A stretch of DNA of 64,000 nucleotides from Ziziphus jujuba. Lineage: Eukaryota > Streptophyta > Magnoliopsida > Rosales > Rhamnaceae. Positions 49,092-61,104 of the stretch are shown here, piece by piece (positions within the stretch are counted from its first letter, which is position 1; each line of letters begins with the position of its first letter). The notes beneath the pieces are model-generated. The model worked only from the letters and a program-made list of their open reading frames with translations, did not search any database and was not told the DNA's origin. The position numbers were made by a program, and so were the translations under genes. The DNA is taken from NCBI RefSeq assembly GCF_031755915.1, contig NC_083389.1, positions 4,092,001-4,156,000 on the forward strand, given 5' to 3'.

Positions 49092-49226
49092 TTTTCCTAC
49101 TTTCCTCCACATTTCATCAAGGGGTCATGCTAGAGACATAAACAGCCATAGATAATTATAAGATTATATCCTTCTGAATGAGATAAGAGAATTCATACTA
49201 TATTTTTACTATTCTCTTTTTTTCTT

Positions 49227-49485
<259 letters not shown>

Positions 49486-49731
49486 AGATTTACTAAATTC
49501 ATCAAGTTCTTCCAAAGGATCAAAATGGCCAGTTATTAATGGAATTCCTTGTCGGCTCTCTGTAAAATACTCATTTGCATGAGGGCTTCCAAATACATCG
49601 TAAGCTAAACCGGTGCTGACGAATAGCCAACCCGCAATGACTTGGGAATGTATAGTAATGCTATGAATGACCTAGTATCGAATACTGGTAATAATATTAG
49701 CAAAAGAACATTCTCCTATGCTTCCAAACAT
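49486..49731 (-). pseudogene. psbE: psbE, one stop, stop codon deleted (NUPT)
   Basis: Cytochrome b559 alpha subunit. ATG 49731 (MFGSIGECSFANIITSIRY), then TAG for Trp, then VIHSITI with the haem-ligand His and [18 protein letters not shown] ... [10 protein letters not shown], running straight into psbF. Otherwise of normal length (about 83 codons). Confidence 0.93.
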
Positions 49732-51138
<1,407 letters not shown>

Positions 51139-51318
51139 AATTAATTGCACGAACCATTCTTAAAAAAAAAAAAAAAAAAAACCCTTATGTGGTAGTTCAT
51201 ATATTTTATCGTTCCTTAACCGGCTAGTTTCCAATTCTTGGTCATTGAGATTCATGGGTAATACAGATTAATATTTAAGGATATAGTAGATATATTTTCT
51301 CTGTTCAAAGAAATCGAA

Positions 51319-51432
51319 ATGATTGAAGTTTTTCTATTTGGAATTGTCTTAGATCTAATTCCTATTACTTTGGCTGGATTTTTCATAACTACCTATTTAC
51401 AATACAGACGTGGTGATCAATTGGACCTTTGA
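51319..51432 (+). pseudogene. petG: petG, frame intact (NUPT)
   Basis: Cytochrome b6f subunit G. ATG 51319 to TGA 51430-51432, 37 residues, the normal length: [20 protein letters not shown] then [18 protein letters not shown] few substitutions, no break. Confidence 0.92.
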
Positions 51433-51563
51433 TTAATTAGCATCTTTGCTTTTTTTTATTAACCTCCTACTTTCTTTTTCGTTAATCTATAGGAGGTCAG
51501 ATTAAGATTGTTGTTCAAGTATTTTAGTGTAATTTTCAACTGAACAAATCACAAGAATGGAAT

Positions 51564-51637
51564 CACGCTTTGTAGGATTTGAACCTACGACATCGGGTTT
51601 TAGAAACCCACATTCTATCAAACTGAATTAAGAGCGC
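51564..51637 (-). tRNA. trnW: trnW pseudogene, anticodon CCA changed to CTA
   Basis: 74 bases: GCGCTCTTAATTCAGTTTGA on the minus strand, then the anticodon arm GTGGGTTTCTAAAACCCG. The seven-base loop TTCTAAA places CTA where plastid tRNA-Trp has CCA. The T-arm GTAGGTTCAAATCCTAC is intact. Confidence 0.9.
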
Positions 51638-51763
51638 TTTATTATCACAAAAATAATTTTGTGACCCAATTTGTCTTGCATGTATATACTATCATAAAAA
51701 ATATAATAAAATTAAATATAATCAATTTCAATTTATCCCTCGTGATTGCCCACAAGTAATAAG

Positions 51764-51837
51764 TAGGGATGACCGGATTTGAACTCGTGATATTTTGTAC
51801 CCAAAACAAACGTGCTACCAAGCTGTGCTACATCCTT
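51764..51837 (-). tRNA. trnP: trnP-UGG pseudogene
   Basis: 74 bases; anticodon arm GTTTGTTTTGGGTACAAAAT keeps TGG, and the D-arm TAGCACAGCTTGGTAGCA is mostly kept. The T-stem (cacgagttcaaatccgg) is mispaired. Standard trnW-trnP order. Confidence 0.9.
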
Positions 51838-52312
51838 TTCAATTGTCATATAGTGTCATTATAGAGAATCTCTGTCTTGTTTTCCACATCTTTATTTCTT
51901 CCATTAATATACTCAAACTATCTTGCTATTTCTTCTTTTTTGTCTCATATATCATATAACATATAATAATAAAAGACTTATATCATATGCGTATTAAATA
52001 AAGATAAAACCTGCCATAAAGTAAAAAAAAAAAAAAAAAATTGAATATATTTTGGGAATTCTCAGGTAGAAGTAAAAAGGGACTTATTTTTTTGTTTTAA
52101 GAAAAGGAATATCGACTATCTACTATACTGACTAATGTACTTAATCATTGTACATTTCAAGTTGTACATTTCAATTTAAATTAGGGATTCTACATACAAA
52201 TACAAGTGGTAAGTCGTTAACTACATATACACATTGGGTCATATATGTATTACCATTATGTAATACATTTTAGAATAAAATTACAATAACGAATAAAGAA
52301 GGAGGATTTTCA
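51838..52312. other. trnP-psaJ spacer
   Basis: AT-rich plastid spacer; a ribosome-site-like ggagg precedes psaJ at about 52301. Confidence 0.6.
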
Positions 52313-52456
52313 ATGCGAGATCTAAAAGGATACCTCTCCGTGGCATCAGTAGTAAGTATTCTATGATTCAGGTCTTTAGCAGGTTTATTGATAGAGAACA
52401 ATCATTTATTTTCAGATTTGTTGATATTTCCTTTTTTTTTTTTTAATTCTAGTTAG
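52313..52456 (+). pseudogene. psaJ: psaJ (NUPT)
   Basis: Photosystem I subunit IX. ATG 52313: MRDLKGYLSVASVVSIL, then TGA for Trp, then FRSLAGLLIENNHLFSDLLI, ending in an expanded T-run that adds Phe codons before the stop. Confidence 0.92.
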
Positions 52457-52847
52457 TGGGGGAGGGTGTGATGAAGATTAGAGATACAATTAAATATCTG
52501 TGACTAATCCCTCTCCTTCTTTTCTTTTTCTTTTTTCTTTTTTATTTTTTTTATTTTTTATTTTTTTATAAACGGAAATGTGATGGCTGTAGCAACAATA
52601 TTACACAAGATACTTAAATGAAATACTGTACAGTGATTGGTATTTATTATAAAGTGTAAATTAAATATAGTTAGAGATCATTATATTTCTTATTATTATT
52701 ATTATAATGATATTTTATCATACTAATTTCTACTGTACCTTCCCGGAGTTCATTCTCTAGGGAACTCCATTTAAAACATTCCAACGGATTCCTTCCATTC
52801 TGCTTATTTTATGATCTCATTAGAAATCATATAAAAACAATTCTTAT
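52457..52847. other. psaJ-rpl20 interval; rpl33 and rps18 missing
   Basis: 390 bases of low-complexity pyrimidine and AT sequence where plastids carry rpl33 and rps18. Neither gene is recognisable, so a deletion is likely. Confidence 0.6.
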
Positions 52848-53156
52848 TTAATATAGCTATTTGTGCAAGTATTTTATGATTAAAAAGCAACTGCCCATTG
52901 TACAGATTGTGTATTAGTCTACAATAACTATAGTATAAATTATTGTCTCGACTTTTACATTTATCCGAGTGATCCATCAACACTGAAAATCTCTTTTCTG
53001 CCTAACTCTATGCTGATGAGCTGAAACCAAAGCTCTTATTTTCCATTGAGTAATAGTCCGAGTAAGTATTGAATGAGGCCCTCGAAAGCTTAAGGCAAAT
53101 AAATGAATTTTTGTTCTATGTCTTCGAGCTATATATCCCCCTTTAATTCTAGTGAT
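52848..53156 (-). pseudogene. rpl20: rpl20 (NUPT)
   Basis: Ribosomal protein L20. Start ATG is ATC at 53156: [20 protein letters not shown] then [26 protein letters not shown]; then a stop, WITRIN, and frameshifted remnants up to the IAQ-like end near 52850. Confidence 0.9.
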
Positions 53157-53947
53157 TGAATATATGAAACTTTGATGAATAACTAATTGCTTTCTTTTCT
53201 TTCAGTTATTTTCTACACCTTTCCTAGCTTATTAATAAAAAAACGGATTCTTCCAATGTATAAAACAAAATTCCAATGGCTTTTGCTACTATAACCTTCC
53301 CGACCATGATTCTTTTTATAGGCTTTCACCTCAAAATAATAAATTTTTTTGATACCTAGTATAAAAAAAACATAGTGAATCAAAAAGTAGTAAATATAAA
53401 TGGGTATAGTGGGTTCCATCGTTTCTATGGTTTCTTCGTAAACGATGAGGTCCTTTCTATACATCGGAGCCCCTTCTTTCATTTAATGAATGTTATTGTT
53501 AACTTGTATAGTTCACACTCTTTGGCTCTATCCATAATTATCTAGCAATAGGTCTTTCACAACGAAACACACCGATACAGTAACGGTATTTAATTATGAA
53601 GATTATCTGAGTAGCTGACCCTATTAGTATGTTCTTGCAAGAGTCAAGAATAAAGGCATAACCTTTCTGCCTTTTAAATTGGATTTCTCTGCTTAATGGA
53701 TACCATTTTCTACCAATGGGGAATTGTTTCTCATCATAAATTAAAAATTGAAATGATTGGGTTTGGTACCAATGAAAACCATAAATTTGATAACACAATA
53801 GAAAGATATGATAGATCTTTTTTATTTTTAGATTTACCTTTTTAAGTTTTAGATAGTCATTCTATCCTATTCATTGGTCCTGATCGCTAATACTGGATCA
53901 ATTGTTTTCTTTCTTTTGGCCTAGCACATTATCTGAACGAGTCGCAC
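53157..53947. other. rpl20-rps12 spacer
   Basis: Plastid intergenic sequence. The minus-strand frames 53213-53482 and 53538-53798 (89 and 86 codons) lie here and match no plastid protein I know; probably spacer that happens to be open. Confidence 0.65.
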
Positions 53948-54061
53948 ATACACCCTAGTACATGTTCCTCGTCGTTAAGGACATCCTCAAAGAGCAGGAG
54001 ATTTCGTGTCATTTTTTATTGACTGTCTTGTGTTTCTGATAAGTTGTCTAATAGTTGGCAT
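53948..54061 (-). pseudogene. rps12: rps12 5' exon (NUPT)
   Basis: First exon of trans-spliced ribosomal protein S12, 38 codons: MPTIRQLIRNTRQSIKNDTK then SPAL, stop, GCP, stop, RRGTCTRVY. The other exons, in the inverted repeat in plastids, are not in the window. Confidence 0.93.
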
Positions 54062-54258
54062 GTTGAATCATATACATAATGAGATGGTTTAGATCAATCC
54101 TAGCCGGATGATTATGAATCATTTATACATTAATGGATTAATTTATATACATTAATATATTAATTATTAATTAATAAAATATTAAACCCGGTAAGATGAT
54201 AAAATCGCAAATTAAAAATTTGCATGAAACCCCTATTCTATTAGTTTTAGTTTTTATT

Positions 54259-55475
54259 TTACTTTTTAACCGCTACACGATCAACAATTCCATGAGCTTA
54301 GGCTTCTGTTGCTGACATAAAAATATCTCTTTCCATGTTTTCAGAAACAACCCATAAAGGTTTGCCTACTTTTTGTACATAAACCTTTGTGATGGTTTCA
54401 CGCAGCTTCAGTAGTTCTTCCGCTTCCAGGACAAATTCTCCCATCTGTGCCTCATAAAAAGCACTAGTAGGTTGATGCATCATTACTGTGATAATATAAC
54501 ATAATAGATAGTTCCTCTATCTTGCATGATGAAAGTCGAAGAGATAAAGAATAATAAAATAAATGGTATGAAAAAAAAGATAGAATTGAACAACCGTACA
54601 GGCATCTTTTGTGCATTGCATACGGTTCTACAATGGAATTCACTTTTACCTTTTTTTACCTTACATCGAGGAAATAGAAAGAAAAAAAAATAGAAAATAT
54701 ATACATATATAGAGTCTGTCAAATTCACATAGGTAAATGATCCACTAACCACCCTTCCTTTTGGAGTAGTTAAAAGAAACCCATGATGGCTTCGTTGCTT
54801 TGTTATTTCGTGTATTATTTAGCAATCCCAAAGTTTCCTTTTTTTTCAATACAAATAAATAGGATTTGTTTTTTCACTTATTTATGTATTTTTTTTTTAT
54901 TTTCGTATTCTTTCATAACATAAATATTGTTATCTTCGGTGTGAAAACAAAAAAGTTCATGACGCTAAAATAGGTCTCCTACTAGATCAGATAAAATTGG
55001 AAATACCTTTTCTTTATCTCATACTACTCTTTCGATACATAATGTAAGCATTTTGAAAATTTTTCTTTTTATATCGAATTCGAAGTGCCATGCTATTATT
55101 ACTTAATATTCATATTTCCTATAGCGCAAAGGCATAGTCTTTGTTTTTTCTCTCAAATCCAATAAAAAACTCATTGGTGCCAAACGTGATGGAATGCTAG
55201 ACATTTGGTAATTTCTCCTCCATTCAGAATAAAAGATGCCATTGAAGCGACTAATCCCGTGCATACTGCCTGTATATCTGGTCGTACGAATTGCACAGTA
55301 TCATAAATAGCTACTTCGGGTATTAGCCACCCGCCATAAGAGTTTATAAACAAATACAGATCTTTGGTATCATCCTCTATACTGAGATATGCCATAAGAC
55401 TAATAAGTTGATTCAAGATCTTATTGTCAACCGGTTCACCTAAAAAAAGTAATCTTTCTCAATAAATTCGGTTGA
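54259..55475 (-). pseudogene. clpP1: clpP1 exons 2 and 3 (NUPT)
   Basis: Proteolytic subunit of the stromal Clp protease. Exon 2 is at about 55475-55181 ([20 protein letters not shown], the catalytic Ser in GLVASMASF). The group II intron has a domain V-like element near 54590-54625. Exon 3 is at 54486-54259 (MMHQP with the catalytic His, [32 protein letters not shown], then CAA changed to TAA). A second domain V-like stretch at 55500-55530 marks the end of intron 1; exon 1 is not found. Confidence 0.9.
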
Positions 55476-56404
55476 TTAGGATAAAATTGTATCCCTTAGG
55501 AACCGTACATGCGCCTTTTGATGCATACGGTTCAACACAAATTGTGAAAAAAAAAAAAAGGAATCGATGTGTAGATTCTAGCTTTCTTACTTTTTTTATA
55601 TTCATAGCAGGGTCTTTTTAGTTTATATATAAATTAAAAACCTATAAATAAAAATAATTCACTAAACTTATTGTACTAACTTCTCATTGATGTATTGTTT
55701 CATCAGGATCCAATCTAAATCACGATGTAATTTTCTTGCTCCTGAACAGTCTTCTTCAACTTTTTTTAGGTTTATGCTATTCTCTGAGTAAAGATCTGCC
55801 CGATTTGGATTTGTACATATAGGACAAATGCCCCAATACCACATCTTTTTGCTATGACTTCCTTTATTTATTTATTTATTCCATGTCTCCCACCAAATAG
55901 TAAATTTTCATTGCATCCATCACATTACTCGATTGATTAATAGCTTGAGATCATTATTATATATTATAAGTGGAAAATCTTTATAAATAGAATATGATAT
56001 AAGTTGTAACCATAGATATATTACCAATTGGTTTTATTCCTAAATGAAGCCGGTATATTAATATTACATTTCATTTTTTTGGTCTAACCAAGCCAACCAT
56101 AAATTATAAATTATTATCATTAAGAATATTAATTTGTATACCCCTCCCTAAAAAAAAGATTGAATTGCACTTCATTGTATTCCATGCTTCAAATTTTTGA
56201 TGATTCAATCAACCTTTATTCGGTGAAAGAAAGGATATCTCGATCGGGTAAAAGAACGGGGAAATACCATATGACCAAATATATCTGACAAGTTGCACTA
56301 TATGTCAGATAATCTGCATTATGATCAAACTTGATCATGTCATGTATGAATAGGCTCTGTGAGATCCAGTAGAAAGAATAAGTGAAGGGATATGACATAA
56401 TCCC
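55476..56404. other. clpP1 intron 1 remnant joined to petD upstream sequence
   Basis: The first part continues upstream of clpP1 exon 2 and is probably intron 1. From about 56170 the sequence leads into petD and may be petD intron. clpP1 exon 1, psbB, psbT, psbN, psbH and petB are absent, so the join lies somewhere here; I cannot place it exactly. The minus-strand frame 56216-56530 is not a gene. Confidence 0.45.
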
Positions 56405-56762
56405 GGGGTATCTTCTATATATATCACTTAACATAGGTTTAGCAGTTCTAGAACCATCAATGATTGGTGAACCCGCGGATCCATTTGTATGTCCTTTGGA
56501 GATATTGCCTGAATGGTACTTCTTTCCCATATTTCAAATTCTTTGTACGGTGCCCAATAAATTATTGGGGATTCTTTTAATGGTTTCCTTACCTGTGGGG
56601 TTATTAACAGTACCCTTTTTGGAGAATGTTAATAAATTCCAAAACCCATTTCTTCATTCAGTAGCGACAACTGTCTTTTTGATTGGTATCGCTGTAGCCC
56701 TTTGGTTGGGTATTGGAGCAACATTACCTATTGATAAATTCACAACTTTAGGTCTTTTTTAA
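56405..56762 (+). pseudogene. petD: petD exon 2, 3' two thirds (NUPT)
   Basis: Cytochrome b6f subunit IV. Open to TAA at about 56760: [76 protein letters not shown] short deletion joins LLYIS directly to NIGLAV, removing part of the preceding helix. No stops after that, an unusually clean stretch. Confidence 0.93.
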
Positions 56763-56776
56763 ATTGATTCAATTGT

Positions 56777-56800
56777 AAAAAAAAAAAAAAAAAAAAAAAA
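56777..56800 (+). repeat. Poly(A) tract of 24
   Basis: Twenty-four consecutive A in the petD-rpoA spacer. Confidence 0.95.
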
Positions 56801-56980
56801 CACTGTGTGTGTATCTTGGGAATAGTCGCTTCAAAGTGAATTCTGCCTAGATACATTTATTTATTCAATTCAGTGTTGGATTTATTCCAGGTAAATGGAA
56901 AGTGCTAAAGATTTAGAACTCATTTTTATCTTTTTTTCTAAAATTGTTTTATAAAAAAAAAAGAAATAATCCATTAAAAT

Positions 56981-57951
56981 TTATACGAAATGCTTTTCTG
57001 TTTCTAGAATGTCCAAAATATGGTTTATATCTTTTATGCGAAAATGTTTCATTTTCTTAAGGTCTTCTTCATTGTTATTCAAAAGGTCTAATATTGTATG
57101 TATATTGGACCCTGGGTGCAATTTTAATTGGTCAATAACAATAGATTTCAATGCTATTTTGTTTTGATTTTTATGTGGTTTAGCTAATCTATCATGAAAA
57201 GTAAAAAGGGGTAAAGTAACTTTGTGTTGGTTTTTTTCTAAATGGAAATTTTCTTCTTCTGCATGTAAAAAGGGAATAAATAAATCATCAAAGTCTAGGA
57301 AGCCTTATGAAGTGCTTTTTTAGGAGTTAAACTTCCATTTGACCATATTTTGAGAAAAAGTATCTCTTGTTTTTCATTCCCATTCGCATAAGAATGAATA
57401 CTATGATTCGCATTTCGAACAGGCATGAATACAGCATCTATAGGATAATTTTTGTCTTGAAAGTTATTTGGTGTTTTTATACAATACCCGCGATGCCTTT
57501 CGAGTTGTAATTCAGTACACAAATTAATTTCCGTTAGGTTCGCTATAGGCTGTGTATTATCAATGATTTCCACCAAAGGTGGTAAGATGATGTCTTGAGC
57601 ATTTACATATCGGGGACCTTTGACACAAATAGACGCATCACGTGTTCCATAAAGATTACTTTTCAATACAATTTCTTTCAAATTTATTAAAATTTCATGT
57701 ACAGATTCTTGAACACCCACTATGGTAGAACATTCACGTGGTATTTTATCAAATTTTATGCATGTGATACATGTTCCTTCTATTTCTCTAAGTAAAGCTC
57801 ATCGCATCGCAATGCCTATTGTATCAGCTTGGCCTTTCATAAGTGGAGCCAGAGTAAAGCGTCCATAATAAAGACCCTTATTGTCTACTCGTGATTCAAC
57901 ACACTTCCACTGCAGTGTTTGAGTAGATACTGTTACCTTCTCATGAACCAT
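56981..57951 (-). pseudogene. rpoA: rpoA (NUPT)
   Basis: Alpha subunit of the plastid RNA polymerase. ATG 57951 ([20 protein letters not shown]), AGA to TGA stop near 57800, open 57720-57295 ([20 protein letters not shown] ... [20 protein letters not shown]), then ending TAA 56981-56983. Full-length layout of about 323 codons including the C-terminal region, with one or two shifts. Confidence 0.95.
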
Positions 57952-58010
57952 AGTAATATTATTTGATCAGATCATTGAATTATTTATTTCTCTTGAAATA
58001 TCTTCAATGT

Positions 58011-58433
58011 TTATTTTTGTACACGTCTTGTTTTAGGAGGTCTATAGCCACTATGTGCCATAGGGGTTACATCTCGTATGAAACTTAATAGCATACCACT
58101 TCTACGAATAGCTTTTAATGCCGCATCTCTTCCAAGACCGGGACCTTTTATGATGACTTTTGCTTGTTGCATAACTTGATCCACTACTGTCCGAATAGCA
58201 TTTCCCATTGTGGTTTGAGCGGTAAATGGCATCCCTCATCTTGTACCCTTGAATCCATAAGTACCGGTGGAAGACCACGAAATTACCCGACCCCTTACAT
58301 CTATAATAGTCACAATAATATTGTTGAAACTTGTTTGAACATGAATAACTCCCTTTGGTATTCTACGCTCATTTTTACATGAACCAATAAGTCTATTCTT
58401 ACATGAACCAGTTCTTGGTATAGGTTTTGCCAT
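58011..58433 (-). pseudogene. rps11: rps11, a single stop (NUPT)
   Basis: Ribosomal protein S11. 141 codons from ATG 58433 ([20 protein letters not shown]) with one break, CGA to TGA at 58233-58235, between GFKGTR and [10 protein letters not shown]. The rest, [20 protein letters not shown] ... PPKTRRVQK, is in frame. Among the best preserved longer genes here. Confidence 0.95.
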
Positions 58434-58569
58434 ACTTTATCATCTCATAAATATAAGTCAGAGTTATATGGATATGTCCATTTCATGTCAAAACAAATCC
58501 TTTATTTTTATTTCTATATCTGTACAACGGTTCCTTTAGATTTATAGAGTCTTTTTTTGTTTAGAAAGA

Positions 58570-58682
58570 TTATCCTTGTCTTTGTTTATGTCTCGGGTTG
58601 GAAGAAATTACTATAATTCATCCCCGCCTACATATCAGTCGACATTTTTCATACATTTTATGCACAGAGGCTTTATTTTTAT
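58570..58682 (-). pseudogene. rpl36: rpl36 (NUPT)
   Basis: Ribosomal protein L36, usually 37 residues with a zinc ribbon. ATG is ATA at 58682, a one-base loss shifts the frame and stops follow, but the DNA still reads like the family (aaaaatgtcgactgat, tccaacccgagacataaaca) to TAA at 58570-58572. Confidence 0.88.
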
Positions 58683-58795
58683 ATTTATCATTCCGTAGCT
58701 TAGTTCTAACTTTCTTTATTGGAAGAAAATAAATTGCTTGAAATTTTTAACTTTGAATTTTATACTCCAAAAATGAACATTGAAATTGAAAAAAC

Positions 58796-60174
58796 CATCT
58801 AATCATTAGAATCCTTTTTCGGAGTCCATAAACTATACATCTGCTAATCGAATCATGACGACTTATGATACGAACCTAGGACGACCTACTCCTAAACCCG
58901 TATTATGTTAGCCTAGATCTCAATTAAGTTCAAGTTCTAATGGAATGGACCTCAACCCCTAACCAACCTGTGGTTAGAAACCTTGCTATAATGTAGACGC
59001 CACAATAGGGGATGGAAAACCTATTGATAAATCAAGCTAAAACAACCAATTCTCTAATGGTGTTTTAGGTGTTCTCAAAGAACAAAGAGATAATTAATCT
59101 CACAAGTATTTTCTCAATCGAATCAAAATTGTATTCATATTGAAAAATAAGCTTTTAAATAGGCTTTGAAAGAAATAAAATAAACCCTAAAAATCCTAGG
59201 AAAAACTGGCCACACAATGAAGAGTTCTATGGTGGCCGAAATTCTCACTCCTTTCCTAATCTAAGTTTGATTAATTAATTCCTTTATATTAAATTAGGAA
59301 TTAATTAATTTACAATGGAAAGAATAAAATAAAAACCTTCCTAAAGTTATTTTTCCAGAAAATAAATAAATAAAAGCCAAAACGTAATGGTAGTTTCCTA
59401 AAACAAAAAGTAAAAACAAATTAGGAAACTAAAAATGCTAGCCTTTTGATCAAGTTGACTTTGATCAATCTTTGACCTCTTTGAGCTTCAAATCAGCTTA
59501 TAGATGCTTTTTAGGATGCCAAATAATCTGAATATGAAGTCCCACACGTTGCCCATGCTTGGAAAAATAAGAAAATGCTAATACAGTAAAATACAGTAAA
59601 GCCAGCAAGGAATACAGCAAATTCGCCCAAATTGTTGATGCTGTCCGTACAAGCCCTTTTTGATTGCATTTGAGGCTGATTTAACTTGATTCCATGACCT
59701 CTTAGGCATATGTATTGAACCCATAAAGCATTGGAACCATTTCATGCTTCCCGGACTCCAAAAATGTACCAAAACAATCACCCAGGTCCGTTTTGGCTTC
59801 TATTGCTTGTATGAGTAAAACAAGCCTTGGTTCTTTAGATATGGCCAAACCCTCTTGACTATGACTTATTCCTTGTATAAAGACAGAAAGATTGTCCTTG
59901 AACGTCTTGGCTAGGGCTCTAGTGATCGGTCCCACCTTCATCCGTAACGGATCGGCACCCCAGCGGGTTGTCGATTGTACGGGTTCGGGCGGATTCGCAT
60001 CAACTTACTTTACTTTTGCTTCAATTTCCTCACCGTATACATATAAAAAAACTACTTATAATCATTCCTTAAACATATTCTAGAATCAGATTTTCATTAT
60101 CTAAACGAATTCAGACTATACCATTAGGTAGTCATGCAATAATTCAACCTTTATGAATCCTTTTTTTCTTTCAT
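58796..60174 (-). pseudogene. infA: infA, split by a solo LTR (NUPT)
   Basis: Translation initiation factor 1. The start is at about 60174 (near tctttcat) and the right part spans 60003-60174 with frameshifts. The left part at 58796-58865 carries the C-terminal remnants (S-R-x-D-S ... KRILMI, from RNKDSND). The LTR at 58866-60002 lies between, with the ACTTA duplication. infA is often already a pseudogene in eudicot plastids, so part of the decay could be older than the transfer. Confidence 0.85.
58866..60002 (-). mobile_element. Family A solo LTR in infA
   Basis: 1137 bp, TGATACGAACCTAGG at one end and ...GGATTCGCATCA at the other (9-bp inverted ends). Target ACTTA at 58861-58865 and 60003-60007. 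The frame 59578-59941 on the minus strand belongs to the LTR. Confidence 0.95.
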
Positions 60175-60296
60175 TTTATGTCAAACTCCTTGAGCTATCA
60201 ACTAATATGGGAGGGGTGATATTAGAAAACCGCCCTCTCTCTTTTTTTTTTCCCACAAATATGAAAGTTCTGCATATAATTCGCACATTAAAAGGA

Positions 60297-60701
60297 TTAC
60301 CATATATAACAAAAAAGTTCTCCACCAATTTCTTCTAATCGAAGCCCCTTTGTCTATCATTATACCCCGAGAAGTAGAAAGAATTACAAATCCCATTCTG
60401 CCTAAAATTCTAGGAATTTATTGATAGTTAGAATATATTCATAGACCGAGTTCACTGATCTATTTTAAATTTAAAATAGCTTTATATGGTCCTTTCCTAT
60501 TCCTTCTATGTCGTATGGTTAAACCAAAAAATCCATGTTGTTTTCTTGATGTTTCCCCTTGTTTTCAATAAAACCTTCGCGTAAAAGGATTTTAACAATG
60601 TTTTTAGTAATGTTAGTAGATGGTATTCAAACTGTTCCTTTTTTATTCATGTCAGCATTTTGTATAGAGCTTATTATGTCATCTATAGTGTCTTTATTCA
60701 T
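60297..60701 (-). pseudogene. rps8: rps8 (NUPT)
   Basis: Ribosomal protein S8. 405 bases, the normal 135 codons. Start MNKDTIDDIISSIQNADMNK, then CGA to TGA. The C-terminal block MGFVILSTSRGIMIDKGASI RRNWWRTF and YIW-TAA shows compensated shifts. Confidence 0.93.
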
Positions 60702-61104
60702 GATAAACTTAGATTATTGTTGTAGTTGAATTTGGATATAATCAACATGCTCTTTTTCTGTTTCTCTTTTTTTTTTTTTTTTAATTATGAATTCTTAAAG
60801 GCATATATGTGAGACACAACCAATCTACTACTAATAATAAATCTTCATTTACTAAATAATCTTAATCAATTTAAATTAAATACTCAGTTAAATATGATAA
60901 CTATATTAATTATATTAATTTTGTTATGGTCTCTTCTTATAATACTTCAGGTGCTAATGAAACTATTTTAGCGAAATTTAACTGTCTTAATTCCATGGCG
61001 ATAGCGCCAAAAATTTGAGTTCCTTTTCGATTTCCTTCTTGATCAATAACTACCACAGCATTGTCAACATATCATATGATCATACCATTCTCATGCTTGA
61101 GTTC

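Noticed and set aside
53213..53798. Minus-strand frames of 89 and 86 codons
   Set aside because: They occupy the rpl20-rps12 spacer in a collinear plastid block; no family resemblance, so spacer by chance.
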